A stretch of 26,415 nt of DNA from a virus. The translations under genes and the position numbers were made by a program. Below are positions 19,846 through 26,415 of this stretch, piece by piece (positions within the stretch are counted from its first letter, which is position 1; every line of letters starts with the position of its first letter). The notes below the pieces were generated by a model, which saw nothing but the letters and a program-made list of their open reading frames with translations, searched no databases and had not been told where the DNA came from. Where the stretch lies: positions 1-26,415 of IMG/VR virus record IMGVR_UViG_3300010150_000132; one strand, 5' to 3'.

Positions 19846-22131
19846 TTATTGTAAATTTCCTGATGCAGGGCTTCCGGTTCCTTGTGATAAATACTCAGCG
19901 GGATTGCCTCTGAGTATTGTTGCACTATCTGCGCTGGGAGAACCAACACAGGTATAGTGTATATCCCACATCGTTCTATAAATTCTAGTATTACCTCGAT
20001 CAACGATTAGCTCAATATTATACCTTGATTTCCCCTTTACTAGTATTGCTTTTCCATATTTATGTTGGCGTGGGACAGGTAGGGGTTTATTCGCTGAGGT
20101 AGCTACTCCAAACATCCTGACTCCGAAGAATTGAGCACCATTGTTAACTTGTATTTGCAATGCATGTTGGTCATCATCAGGATCAATAAGATTTTCGCAT
20201 GGGTTAAACCCAAACTTTTTGTCTGGGCTTCCAGCAGAAGTCCATTTTGCTTCAGTTGTACCAATTATATTTTGTGTAGCACTATTAGCATTCGCATATC
20301 CGTCTACGTCATTCCCAATCATTGAAGAAAGGCTACGAGATCCGTAATTTGTTTTTTGCCAAGTATGGCTACCCGGTGACTCATAAATCTCATATTGATT
20401 GGAGTAGCTCAACGTACGTTGATCATTCTCTACCTGACCGGTGAATAGGTCGGAATCAGTAGGTCCTCCTGAGGCAGACGCTCCTTGAGGAATTCTGGTG
20501 TACCAAAAATCAGCATTATTCAGACAAGGTTCCTGCCTCGCATCACCCTCAAACCACATACCCCTAAATCCTCTATTCGACATGGGAGCCCCACGTTGGA
20601 GTTGGGTTCCCGCACCCCACCGCCCTAAGACTGGCAGCGTCTGTGTATAATCTTTCCATATGGTATTTCCGTCAGCATCTACACCCTGTACTTGACTAGT
20701 ATGTAAAGTCAAGGTTATGGGAGAAGGTAGGAAGTCCCCATTGGTAGAATCATTACCCGTCCCGTAAACCGAGTGTAGCCATAGATCCCAATCCCAAGTA
20801 GCTCCAGCATCCCGTAACTGCCCAGCGTGATGGGTGGTTTGATTGGTACTCACTTCAGCATATTGATTAGGTGGAGCTCCGAAAGCAAGTTGGTAAGCTG
20901 CTTCATCTGGAGGGACGATTTTCATAAAGGTAAAACTGAAGTTAAAATTTCTGCCAAAAATCTCTTCTCCCATACTAAAGTCTAACGGGATAGCAAATGC
21001 AGGCTTATCAGAAGTTGCATCTTTATTGAAATCAGCAGGAAAGCTTGTTCTCATAGATCCGCTCGAAGATGCAGCGGATGCAGTTGCAGTTTGGTGGAAT
21101 CTACTACGTATCAACAATAGGATTAGATAGTATGGGTAGATCCTTCTCCAGAAAGGGTGAAAACCCTTCGCCAAAGTAAAGGTTCCACCAATGGTAGCAT
21201 CCCATATATTAAATCCTTGTTTGCCTCCGAAGGGTGTAGCTCCCAGAAGGCTGGATGAAATATCATAGCTTACCTGTATGTCTATGACGCCGGGAGGAAG
21301 GGGGAAGTCAGATTCATATTCAACATCTGTAATAGATATTTCAAGGCGAGTTTTCTTTTCGTCTAACTTATAACTTCTCGTCCGTCTAAACCCAGCCTGT
21401 AGGGCAGGCTCAAAGAAAACCCTGTAGTGGTCTGCAGAATCTAAAACCTTTCTAACATCCGTTGGATTTATTTGACCTCGAGTTTCCACGACTGCATCGT
21501 AAGTTTTAGTTGTTGCTCCCGTTTCACTGATGTCCCATGACTGGTTGTAATAAACCTGCAAGATGTTCCATGGGATCGCCCCATTGGGAAGAGGACGTTT
21601 ATGTGGGATTAACGCATCTGGAATACGTCTTTCTTTGTTATTAGCACTGGGATTCTCACACTCAACCAATCCTACTTCACACTCCCAAGTAACTGTGGCT
21701 GCACGATTCATCCCCAAAGGTTTCCAGCTAATCATTCTGGGCTTTGGACCCCATGTCACATCCCACACATAGTTTACAGCAGGATCATTAATACGTAGGT
21801 CGGGACCTAAGCCTATCTTTGCAACATGAAATGTTCTGCCGGGCTGACATAGTTTTCTGCGAAGATGAGCCATTTGATTGTCAATAGACCCTTTACTCGC
21901 TCCCGTATTCCACGCAGATGTTTCTGTTCCAGTTTCACCTAGCTTTCCAACAAGATCCAAGTCAATGATGAACTCAATACGAATTCGGTACATCATGTAC
22001 ATTATGCTGCGATCCGTATCATCGTATACAGGAGTACATTGCACAGAAGTGTTTAATGCGGGGGGAAATAAGAAACCATTGTAGGTAACTTGCCCTAAAT
22101 CAAATTGGTCGTAATGTTCAAGTCCTGACAT
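19846..22131 (-). CDS. Large virion structural protein, 761 aa
   Basis: Family not named. The N-terminus (DQFDLGQVTYNGFLFPPALN, then YDDTDRSIMYMMYRIRIEFI) and the segment AATVTWECEVGLVECE resemble a long protein I associate with planctomycete-type prophages and uncultured aquatic phages. It is beta-rich: IDIQVSYDISSSLLGATPFGG, FTLAKGFHPFWRRIYPYYLILLLIRS, FNFSFTFMKIVPP, then Asn/Gly/Ser-rich loops, and a C-terminal KYGKAILVKGKSRYNIELI. This fits a tail or baseplate surface protein. The ATG at 22131 follows AAGG by 11 nt and is preferred over 22206, which lies inside the upstream gene. The neighbours are a tape-measure-like gene and the frameshift pair. Confidence 0.7.
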   Translation of the reverse strand: MSGLEHYDQFDLGQVTYNGFLFPPALNTSVQCTPVYDDTDRSIMYMMYRIRIEFIIDLDLVGKLGETGTETSAWNTGASKGSIDNQMAHLRRKLCQPGRTFHVAKIGLGPDLRINDPAVNYVWDVTWGPKPRMISWKPLGMNRAATVTWECEVGLVECENPSANNKERRIPDALIPHKRPLPNGAIPWNILQVYYNQSWDISETGATTKTYDAVVETRGQINPTDVRKVLDSADHYRVFFEPALQAGFRRTRSYKLDEKKTRLEISITDVEYESDFPLPPGVIDIQVSYDISSSLLGATPFGGKQGFNIWDATIGGTFTLAKGFHPFWRRIYPYYLILLLIRSRFHQTATASAASSSGSMRTSFPADFNKDATSDKPAFAIPLDFSMGEEIFGRNFNFSFTFMKIVPPDEAAYQLAFGAPPNQYAEVSTNQTTHHAGQLRDAGATWDWDLWLHSVYGTGNDSTNGDFLPSPITLTLHTSQVQGVDADGNTIWKDYTQTLPVLGRWGAGTQLQRGAPMSNRGFRGMWFEGDARQEPCLNNADFWYTRIPQGASASGGPTDSDLFTGQVENDQRTLSYSNQYEIYESPGSHTWQKTNYGSRSLSSMIGNDVDGYANANSATQNIIGTTEAKWTSAGSPDKKFGFNPCENLIDPDDDQHALQIQVNNGAQFFGVRMFGVATSANKPLPVPRQHKYGKAILVKGKSRYNIELIVDRGNTRIYRTMWDIHYTCVGSPSADSATILRGNPAEYLSQGTGSPASGNLQ

Positions 22132-22144
22132 TTTACATCTTACC

Positions 22145-23755
22145 TTATGGGTTAAGTCCGAAAGGAATACGAGGATGGTTAACGCCGGGGACTTGCATTG
22201 CGTCAACAGTTCCTCCCATCAACCAATTACCAAATGCTAGATCCGCTGGAGTAGCAGGACCTCGTAATAGAGCCAGAGCATCCGCAGCGTCCTGAGCCAT
22301 GCCTTGAATGCCTAGTGCGATATTAGTCAGAGCACCGCTAACAGTAGCTCCTATGCCCGGAATTCCAGCAGCAATAGTTGCTAAAGCTTCTACCCCTGAT
22401 GCTAATGCATTCAGTAGATGAGGAATGTTTTCCAAGAATCGTTCTAACAGTTCCGTTACCATTTTCAAGATCTGAGTTACTAGAGGTCCTAAGATTTTGA
22501 TGAGGATAGTTTTAATGTCCTCCATTACAGATACGAAATCTCCCCTTTGTTCTTCCCAATCTGCTAATTCATCCCCTACAATTTGAGCTCGTTGGATTTG
22601 CTTATGAAGGACTTCGATCTCGGTCCCAATACGCTCCATAAGAATGTCAGGGTTGAAACCCATGACTTCTTCAGAAGCATTGTCCATAGCAGCCATAAAC
22701 CCTTTAAAGGTATTTATCACCCCACCAACTACGCCATCTAGACCTTCCATGACCCCGCCAAGACCGGGGATTACGCTAGTCAATTCTGCTGCAGCACCAG
22801 AAACAGATTGAAGGGCTCCACCCACAGCATCTGCTTGTTCTTGAACATTGCTAGATCCAATTGCAGTTACTGCTGCCTCTGCTCCACCAGTACCAAGATG
22901 TGTTGCTGCATTGAGCCCTGACCCAGCAAGTCCTCCCACTGCTTTAAGGGAGCCCATCCCAACTTTTGCAGCACCAGATCCAATCTTATCCCAACCCGTA
23001 GCCCCCATTGTTGCAATTGCTTGAGCTGTCCCTGCAGCTGCTTCAGCAGCACCACCTGAGGCATCTGCAACTCCTTGTTCAAAGGTGGACAGACCACCAC
23101 CGCCATCTCCACCACCACCCCCACCGCCTTGACTCTGATCATCTTGAACATTGACAGCCTCCATTGCAGCTTCACGATCATCATGCTCGTCGGAAGAAAT
23201 GTCCTCGTTCCTTTGGTATTGGTCTGGATTTTTAATTTTATGTTTAGCAGACCTCCAGTCGGAGTAAAACCCATCATCACTGACATCCCCCCTGCCAAAG
23301 TGACCTTGAGAGGAATCTCGTTTCTTATCGAGAATATGAGCCTCTTCTTCCGATATCCCCATAGGACGATTAGGGTCATTCGCCCCATTCCTCCATCGAT
23401 CCAATATTTCCCATGGATTTTTAGACGGTTCACCGTAGAAGGGTTCACCCCTACCCCCACCGCCTTCAACAGGCTGCAATGCATAACCTGCTGTTGGTCC
23501 ACGACCAGTTTGCCCAGCCCAAACATCAGGTCTTCCAGCATTCCTAGCAGCTGCGGTAGAGTTCAAATCTTGATGGAACTGTCTTTGCGCATCCCTGTAG
23601 GTGGCATTTGGATTAGATTTTTGCATCTCCTTTAGGAGATTGCGTATTTCCTCCGCTAACAATTTACTTGATTCAGAAAAAGTACTAGGCTCATTCGATC
23701 CTCGAATAGGGGAACCTAGTCCTTCGCTCTGAATTGTAATTGTATGATCAGCCAT
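22145..23755 (-). CDS. Tape-measure-like or other tail protein, 536 aa
   Basis: Three zones are visible. Residues 1-205 are hydrophilic and probably disordered (Gln/Asn/Asp-rich). Residues 210-221 are a Gly run with one Asp. Residues 222-340 are Ala/Gly-rich with repeated GA.A/GG.A patterns; a helical segment follows (MERIGTEIEVLHKQIQRAQI, then VMEDIKTILIKIL), and residues ~420-500 are hydrophobic helices (LVTQILKMVTELLERFL; ALATIAAGIPGIGATVSGAL). Hydrophobic helices with Ala/Gly-rich stretches suit a short tape measure, and its place after the tail-tube-like gene is the expected one. At 536 aa it would specify a short tail. It starts inside the previous gene with an 8-bp overlap (ATGGCTGA). 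Confidence 0.5.
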   Translation of the reverse strand: MADHTITIQSEGLGSPIRGSNEPSTFSESSKLLAEEIRNLLKEMQKSNPNATYRDAQRQFHQDLNSTAAARNAGRPDVWAGQTGRGPTAGYALQPVEGGGGRGEPFYGEPSKNPWEILDRWRNGANDPNRPMGISEEEAHILDKKRDSSQGHFGRGDVSDDGFYSDWRSAKHKIKNPDQYQRNEDISSDEHDDREAAMEAVNVQDDQSQGGGGGGGDGGGGLSTFEQGVADASGGAAEAAAGTAQAIATMGATGWDKIGSGAAKVGMGSLKAVGGLAGSGLNAATHLGTGGAEAAVTAIGSSNVQEQADAVGGALQSVSGAAAELTSVIPGLGGVMEGLDGVVGGVINTFKGFMAAMDNASEEVMGFNPDILMERIGTEIEVLHKQIQRAQIVGDELADWEEQRGDFVSVMEDIKTILIKILGPLVTQILKMVTELLERFLENIPHLLNALASGVEALATIAAGIPGIGATVSGALTNIALGIQGMAQDAADALALLRGPATPADLAFGNWLMGGTVDAMQVPGVNHPRIPFGLNP

Positions 23756-23975
23756 CGTGCTCTACCGCAGAAAGATTATTCAAATCAACTTCAACTATGG
23801 GCACTTCTGCACGTTGTCGTATAGGACTACCTGCTTTACTTGCCCGTAGTTCCCTCTCTTCATCTGTCCAAGCATCTCGAATCTGCTTGGAGGCTTCCTT
23901 GATGTGGGCATCAAGAATAGCCTCTTCCGCATTATTGCGAGGTCCTTTTGAGAATAGATCGGAAATTAAACACAT
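23748..23975 (-). CDS. Hypothetical protein, 75 aa
   Basis: Not recognised. A charged, mostly helical protein (AEEAILDAHIKEASKQIRDAWTDEERELRASK) with an acidic end. It starts 4 bp after the tail-tube-like stop; no clear Shine-Dalgarno sequence is seen, so it probably depends on translational coupling. Its position between tube and tape-measure candidates is where tail assembly chaperones normally sit, but it has no slippery sequence. Confidence 0.55.
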   Translation of the reverse strand: MCLISDLFSKGPRNNAEEAILDAHIKEASKQIRDAWTDEERELRASKAGSPIRQRAEVPIVEVDLNNLSAVEHDG

Positions 23976-23979
23976 TTAA

Positions 23980-24510
23980 TTAAGTAGTCGTGTACCACTT
24001 AATAGCTTCGTTATAACTCGCAGCTTGGGAAGATCCAGATCCATCAGGATATGAAATCAAACGCAATGGTAATCGACGAAGTCGACTAGCATAGATAACC
24101 CGTACTGGGAAGTTTCTAGCGAGGATTGATTTTGTGAAAGTGATCGAAGCTGGACTAGCAGCAGCAGGAGTATTACCTAATGCAGTTAGCACCAAAGCAG
24201 CAGAAGCATCAGAGATTACATCACCGATCACACCAGCAACACCTTCAGCCGCTTGAGTCCAATCGATTTTGGAACTTCCCGCACCTGCAGCAGCAGCCCG
24301 ACCTTTGTTGTATTCTATGAGTGTGAAGTTCACATAAACATCGCACCCTCGATGGATCTCGTCTTGGATCGAATCACCAAGATTGTCACCTCGTACAGCT
24401 TCGCTATACAGGGTATGTTCAATTTCAAATCCATCTTCAGTAGCACCGATGTACGTTCCGTTGTAGGAACCGTAGTACGGTCCAGATATAGCACTAGCAG
24501 TTACAGCCAT
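23980..24510 (-). CDS. Tail tube-like (major tail) protein, 176 aa
   Basis: The pattern resembles tail tube proteins of siphovirus-type planctomycete and cyanobacterial prophages as I recall them: ISGPYYGSYNGTYIGATEDGFEIEHTLYSEAVRGDNLGDS, then IHRGCDVYVNFTLIEYN, an Ala/Gly-rich helix (AEGVAGVIGDVISDASAALVLTALG), then ITFTKSILARNFPVRVIYASRLRRLPLRLISYP. The early beta strands followed by a helix suit the tube fold. The ATG at 24510 has AAAGGAATAG upstream; 24567 has no ribosome binding site and overlaps the previous gene. It is preceded by tail-completion-like genes and followed by a tape-measure-like gene, the standard tail order. Confidence 0.55.
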   Translation of the reverse strand: MAVTASAISGPYYGSYNGTYIGATEDGFEIEHTLYSEAVRGDNLGDSIQDEIHRGCDVYVNFTLIEYNKGRAAAAGAGSSKIDWTQAAEGVAGVIGDVISDASAALVLTALGNTPAAASPASITFTKSILARNFPVRVIYASRLRRLPLRLISYPDGSGSSQAASYNEAIKWYTTT

Positions 24511-24514
24511 TACT

Positions 24515-24976
24515 CTATTCCTTTGTCTTAAAATAAGCCATGCGTTTATCCATCTCTTCACCTTCAAGATCGGTTAAACGCTCTAAACATTCATAACAGG
24601 TTGTTGCAGTCGGAACTACGGTCATGGATCGAGGGTAGTCTAGATCTTCTTCTGAAGAAGAGTTGTAGGCTTCCATTGATCTTTCACATGCGAATTCCCA
24701 TCGCTTGATTGGATGCTCGGTAAAGCTTCCGGGGCTTGTTTCTAATGATCCGTGAACTGATCCATTCTCATTGGGTATGAGAAGATGGACCAAGTCCAAT
24801 GTTCTTAAAAATTCACCACACTTTTCGCATTTGTCAGATGCGATACGTTCTCGTTTCCAGCCACCTGCTGTGTCTTTAAATGGGAGAAACTTGAGAGAAT
24901 TTCTCTCAGAGCACCCACCATTTCTGCAGAGGACTGGGAACAGTCTAACTTCGGGCTTGTGTATCTTAAATGTCAT
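24515..24976 (-). CDS. Cysteine-rich hypothetical protein, 153 aa
   Basis: Not recognised by family. Six of its seven cysteines fall into three groups: VLCRNGGCSE near residue 17, KCEKCGE near 50, and TTCYECLERL near 127. The first two could form a four-cysteine zinc site. The start overlaps the previous stop by 4 bp (ATGA), with GGGAG about 10 nt before. Located between tail-terminator-like and tail-tube-like genes, it may be a virion or assembly protein. Confidence 0.6.
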   Translation of the reverse strand: MTFKIHKPEVRLFPVLCRNGGCSERNSLKFLPFKDTAGGWKRERIASDKCEKCGEFLRTLDLVHLLIPNENGSVHGSLETSPGSFTEHPIKRWEFACERSMEAYNSSSEEDLDYPRSMTVVPTATTCYECLERLTDLEGEEMDKRMAYFKTKE

Positions 24977-25548
24977 GCAAAATTAACTCCCTCATTTCCA
25001 TCTCCAAAAGAACTGAATCGGGTTGCGTTTGTAAATCTAACCTCCATTACAAGTCCTGACGCTGATGATTCTTCCGTTCCAAACCAAGCCCCATCTACTG
25101 GTCTTGGATTTGCATCACAATATGTCCATCTTAAATATTCTACCATTTTATGCGGAGATGGAACATTCGAACCAAAATCCTCATCGATCAATGAATCCGT
25201 GCTTTCAAGAATGTCAGTACTTAGGTGCACTGCCTTCATTATACTCCTGCAGTAATCTTCCATCCCAATAAGTCGATTTATATATAATCCCTCTCCCAGT
25301 CGATCAAAAGGGACATAGTTGCTGCGAAAAGTGACTGCACATACGATTCCGTAGGATTCTACTACACCTAAATCTGCGAATGTGCTTCCCCCTTCTGCAG
25401 CCCAATTAGCCCCATATACCGAGATAAACTTCTGTCCACAGGAGGCGGGAGGCTCGCCACTGGGCATGACCTCGCACTCCCCCTCACTTAGATCTAATTC
25501 TGTACGAAGTTTGTCTCGTACGCTAAGTAAAAGTCTACCTAAACTCAT
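24973..25548 (-). CDS. Tail terminator-like protein, 191 aa
   Basis: Starts with a helix (LGRLLLSVRDKLRTELDL), then VMPSGEPPASCGQKFISVYG, a pattern I associate with tail-terminator or head-tail joining proteins in related prophages, then a beta section (YGIVCAVTFRSNYVPFDRLG), a helix (YCRSIMKAVHLSTDIL) and a last strand (LVMEVRFTNATRF). Helix-strand-helix-strand layout and position, after the gpG-like gene and before the tube-like gene, fit a tail terminator (lambda gpU type). Sequence evidence alone is limited. Confidence 0.5.
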   Translation of the reverse strand: MSLGRLLLSVRDKLRTELDLSEGECEVMPSGEPPASCGQKFISVYGANWAAEGGSTFADLGVVESYGIVCAVTFRSNYVPFDRLGEGLYINRLIGMEDYCRSIMKAVHLSTDILESTDSLIDEDFGSNVPSPHKMVEYLRWTYCDANPRPVDGAWFGTEESSASGLVMEVRFTNATRFSSFGDGNEGVNFA

Positions 25549-25572
25549 TAATTAAATTCCTGAAATTAGTAC

Positions 25573-26253
25573 CTATAGTCGTTTCATCTCTTTACCGAGT
25601 GCTTTTATGCCTTCTCCCATTGCTTCTTTAATGATAGCATCTTCATTTCCGAAAACAGATCTAGCATCATTGACCTCTCCTGCATAAGGAACTGAGGTCC
25701 CTATTTTAATTTTTCCCTTCCTAAATTCATAAATCTGATCTGGACCAGATGGTGTGTATTCTCTACCGTCAAATCTGCCGGGCTTAAGGCTGTCTCGTAA
25801 TCGACCAGTACGGATCATTATCAAAGCATCCTTAGACCCGTATACATCTATCTTTGTCTTCGCTCCTTGCTTCTTAAGTACTGCCCACGCAATTTTAGCT
25901 GCTTCTGCTTTCGCCCGAGATTCAGCCATTGTAGCACTAAATTTCTTAAAGTATCTGACAAAAATCCGCTTCCATTCTGAATCCTGTGCCTTGGTCAATA
26001 GACCTCGACCTTTATTATTAGTCCTCCGAGGGCGGTATGCCTTAGTAGATGCCTTGATAGGTTTCCAAGTTAGCTGGTGGGAATCTGAGCCCCCCTTAGA
26101 CCTCATCTTAAAATCTTTATGCACTTGCTTAAAAAATGAGTGTGTAAAAGCCCCCCAGAAGACTTCTCTGAGTTTCATGAGCTCAGGAGTGACTTGCTTG
26201 TCAGTTAAGATTTTGGGGAGATCTTGTACAAGACCAGATAATTCTATAGCCAT
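25573..26253 (-). CDS. Tail completion/neck protein, Mu gpG or HK97 gp10-like
   Basis: 226 aa. The fold signature is in the last third: ALIMIRTGRLRDSLKPG, then KIKIGTSVPYAGEVNDA, corresponding to the 'tG.L..Sl ... v.iGt...YA..h' pattern of phage virion morphogenesis and HK97 gp10 proteins, which complete the head-tail joint or tail end. Before it is a basic helical segment (SAWTWKPI-type core: LTWKPIKASTKAYRPRR) containing the family's 'W.pl...T.k.k' element. It overlaps the upstream gene's stop by 10 bp. Confidence 0.6.
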   Translation of the reverse strand: MAIELSGLVQDLPKILTDKQVTPELMKLREVFWGAFTHSFFKQVHKDFKMRSKGGSDSHQLTWKPIKASTKAYRPRRTNNKGRGLLTKAQDSEWKRIFVRYFKKFSATMAESRAKAEAAKIAWAVLKKQGAKTKIDVYGSKDALIMIRTGRLRDSLKPGRFDGREYTPSGPDQIYEFRKGKIKIGTSVPYAGEVNDARSVFGNEDAIIKEAMGEGIKALGKEMKRL

Positions 26254-26415
26254 TCAAATGGGAACCTTGGACTGAGATCCTGTTTACCATAAGTACCACC
26301 AGTCGAAATCGTTGGGTGTACACGTAACTTGTGAGTTCGGAATCTATCATCCACATGCAAGTTGGACATTGCAGGAGTGAGATCTTCTCTCGTAGGTAGG
26401 CGAGGAATGATTCTA
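26244..26415 (-). CDS. 3' end of a virion-module gene (start off window)
   Basis: An open frame of 56 codons entering from the window edge and ending with TAG at 26244-26246. Its end (PRLPTREDLTPAMSNLHVDD, then HPTISTGGTYGKQDLSP and FPFEWL) is not recognised. It overlaps the start of the gpG-like gene by 10 bp, the tight junction usual here, which supports it as coding. Its position suggests a head-tail connector or capsid-related gene. Confidence 0.55.
   Translation of the reverse strand, partial: RIIPRLPTREDLTPAMSNLHVDDRFRTHKLRVHPTISTGGTYGKQDLSPRFPFEWL

Noticed and set aside
22867-23541. 224-codon minus-strand frame inside the tape-measure-like gene
   Set aside because: A shadow of the Gly/Ala/Gln-rich coding sequence in another frame; the protein is low-complexity with no ribosome binding site support.
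25754-26275. 173-codon plus-strand frame antisense to the gpG-like gene
   Set aside because: Antisense to a gene with recognisable motifs and tight junctions; no promoter or ribosome binding site.
1-26415. CRISPR array, insertion sequence, integrase or tRNA gene
   Set aside because: No spaced direct repeats, transposase, recombinase or cloverleaf was found on reading either strand.

Overview
The window looks like part of a tailed bacteriophage genome (Caudoviricetes). It holds a phage replication and recombination set (Toprim primase-helicase, family A DNA polymerase, DUF669-type ssDNA-binding protein, Sak4-like RecA-fold ATPase, PD-(D/E)XK nuclease, RuvC-like resolvase, UvrD-like helicase) next to a structural set (portal, tail-type proteins). 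Genes are packed head to tail with 4-11 bp overlaps and AAAGGAG/GGAGG-type ribosome binding sites, which points to a bacterial host. The host itself cannot be read from the sequence. Several structural proteins remind me, from memory only, of planctomycete prophage families. No integrase, terminase, lysis gene, tRNA or CRISPR array was seen.

Layout. (1) Positions 1-13295, almost all minus strand, form the DNA metabolism module. In transcription order: two small genes, a RuvC-like resolvase, a small gene, a Cas4/RecB-type nuclease, a Sak4-like ATPase, an SSB-like protein, a terminator, a zinc ribbon, a two-domain TAGT-type glycosyltransferase (implicated in glycosylating hypermodified DNA bases), family A polymerase, two tandem CPFCG zinc proteins, a 36-aa membrane peptide, an internal promoter, several unknown genes including a 43-aa membrane peptide, the primase-helicase, two unknown genes, another promoter, and a ParB-like protein cut by the window start. 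(2) Positions 13296-13491 are a divergent promoter hub. (3) Positions 13492-15758 are a short plus-strand block: UvrD-like helicase, a 205-bp intergenic stretch that can fold into a closed multi-helix RNA, a zinc-ribbon gene, a possible 27-aa membrane peptide, and a promoter plus strong terminator that could make a ~60-nt RNA. (4) Positions 15764-26415, minus strand, form the structural module: a partial gene, a Mu gpG/HK97 gp10-like protein, a tail-terminator-like protein, a Cys-rich protein, a tail-tube-like protein, a small gene, a tape-measure-like protein, a large virion protein, a -1 frameshifting gene pair resembling tail assembly chaperones, the portal, and a second large virion-type protein.

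How it fits together. The replication genes make a fairly self-sufficient replisome and recombination set. The most notable points are the A9 slippery site that joins two reading frames exactly in the -1 frame (19551-19560), the glycosyltransferase beside the polymerase, two minus-strand promoters sharing TTGNCA-N15-TATAAGCTT, the ParB-DUF4417-like fusion, and the structured non-coding region at 15098-15203. All functions were assigned by reading motifs, without database searches.
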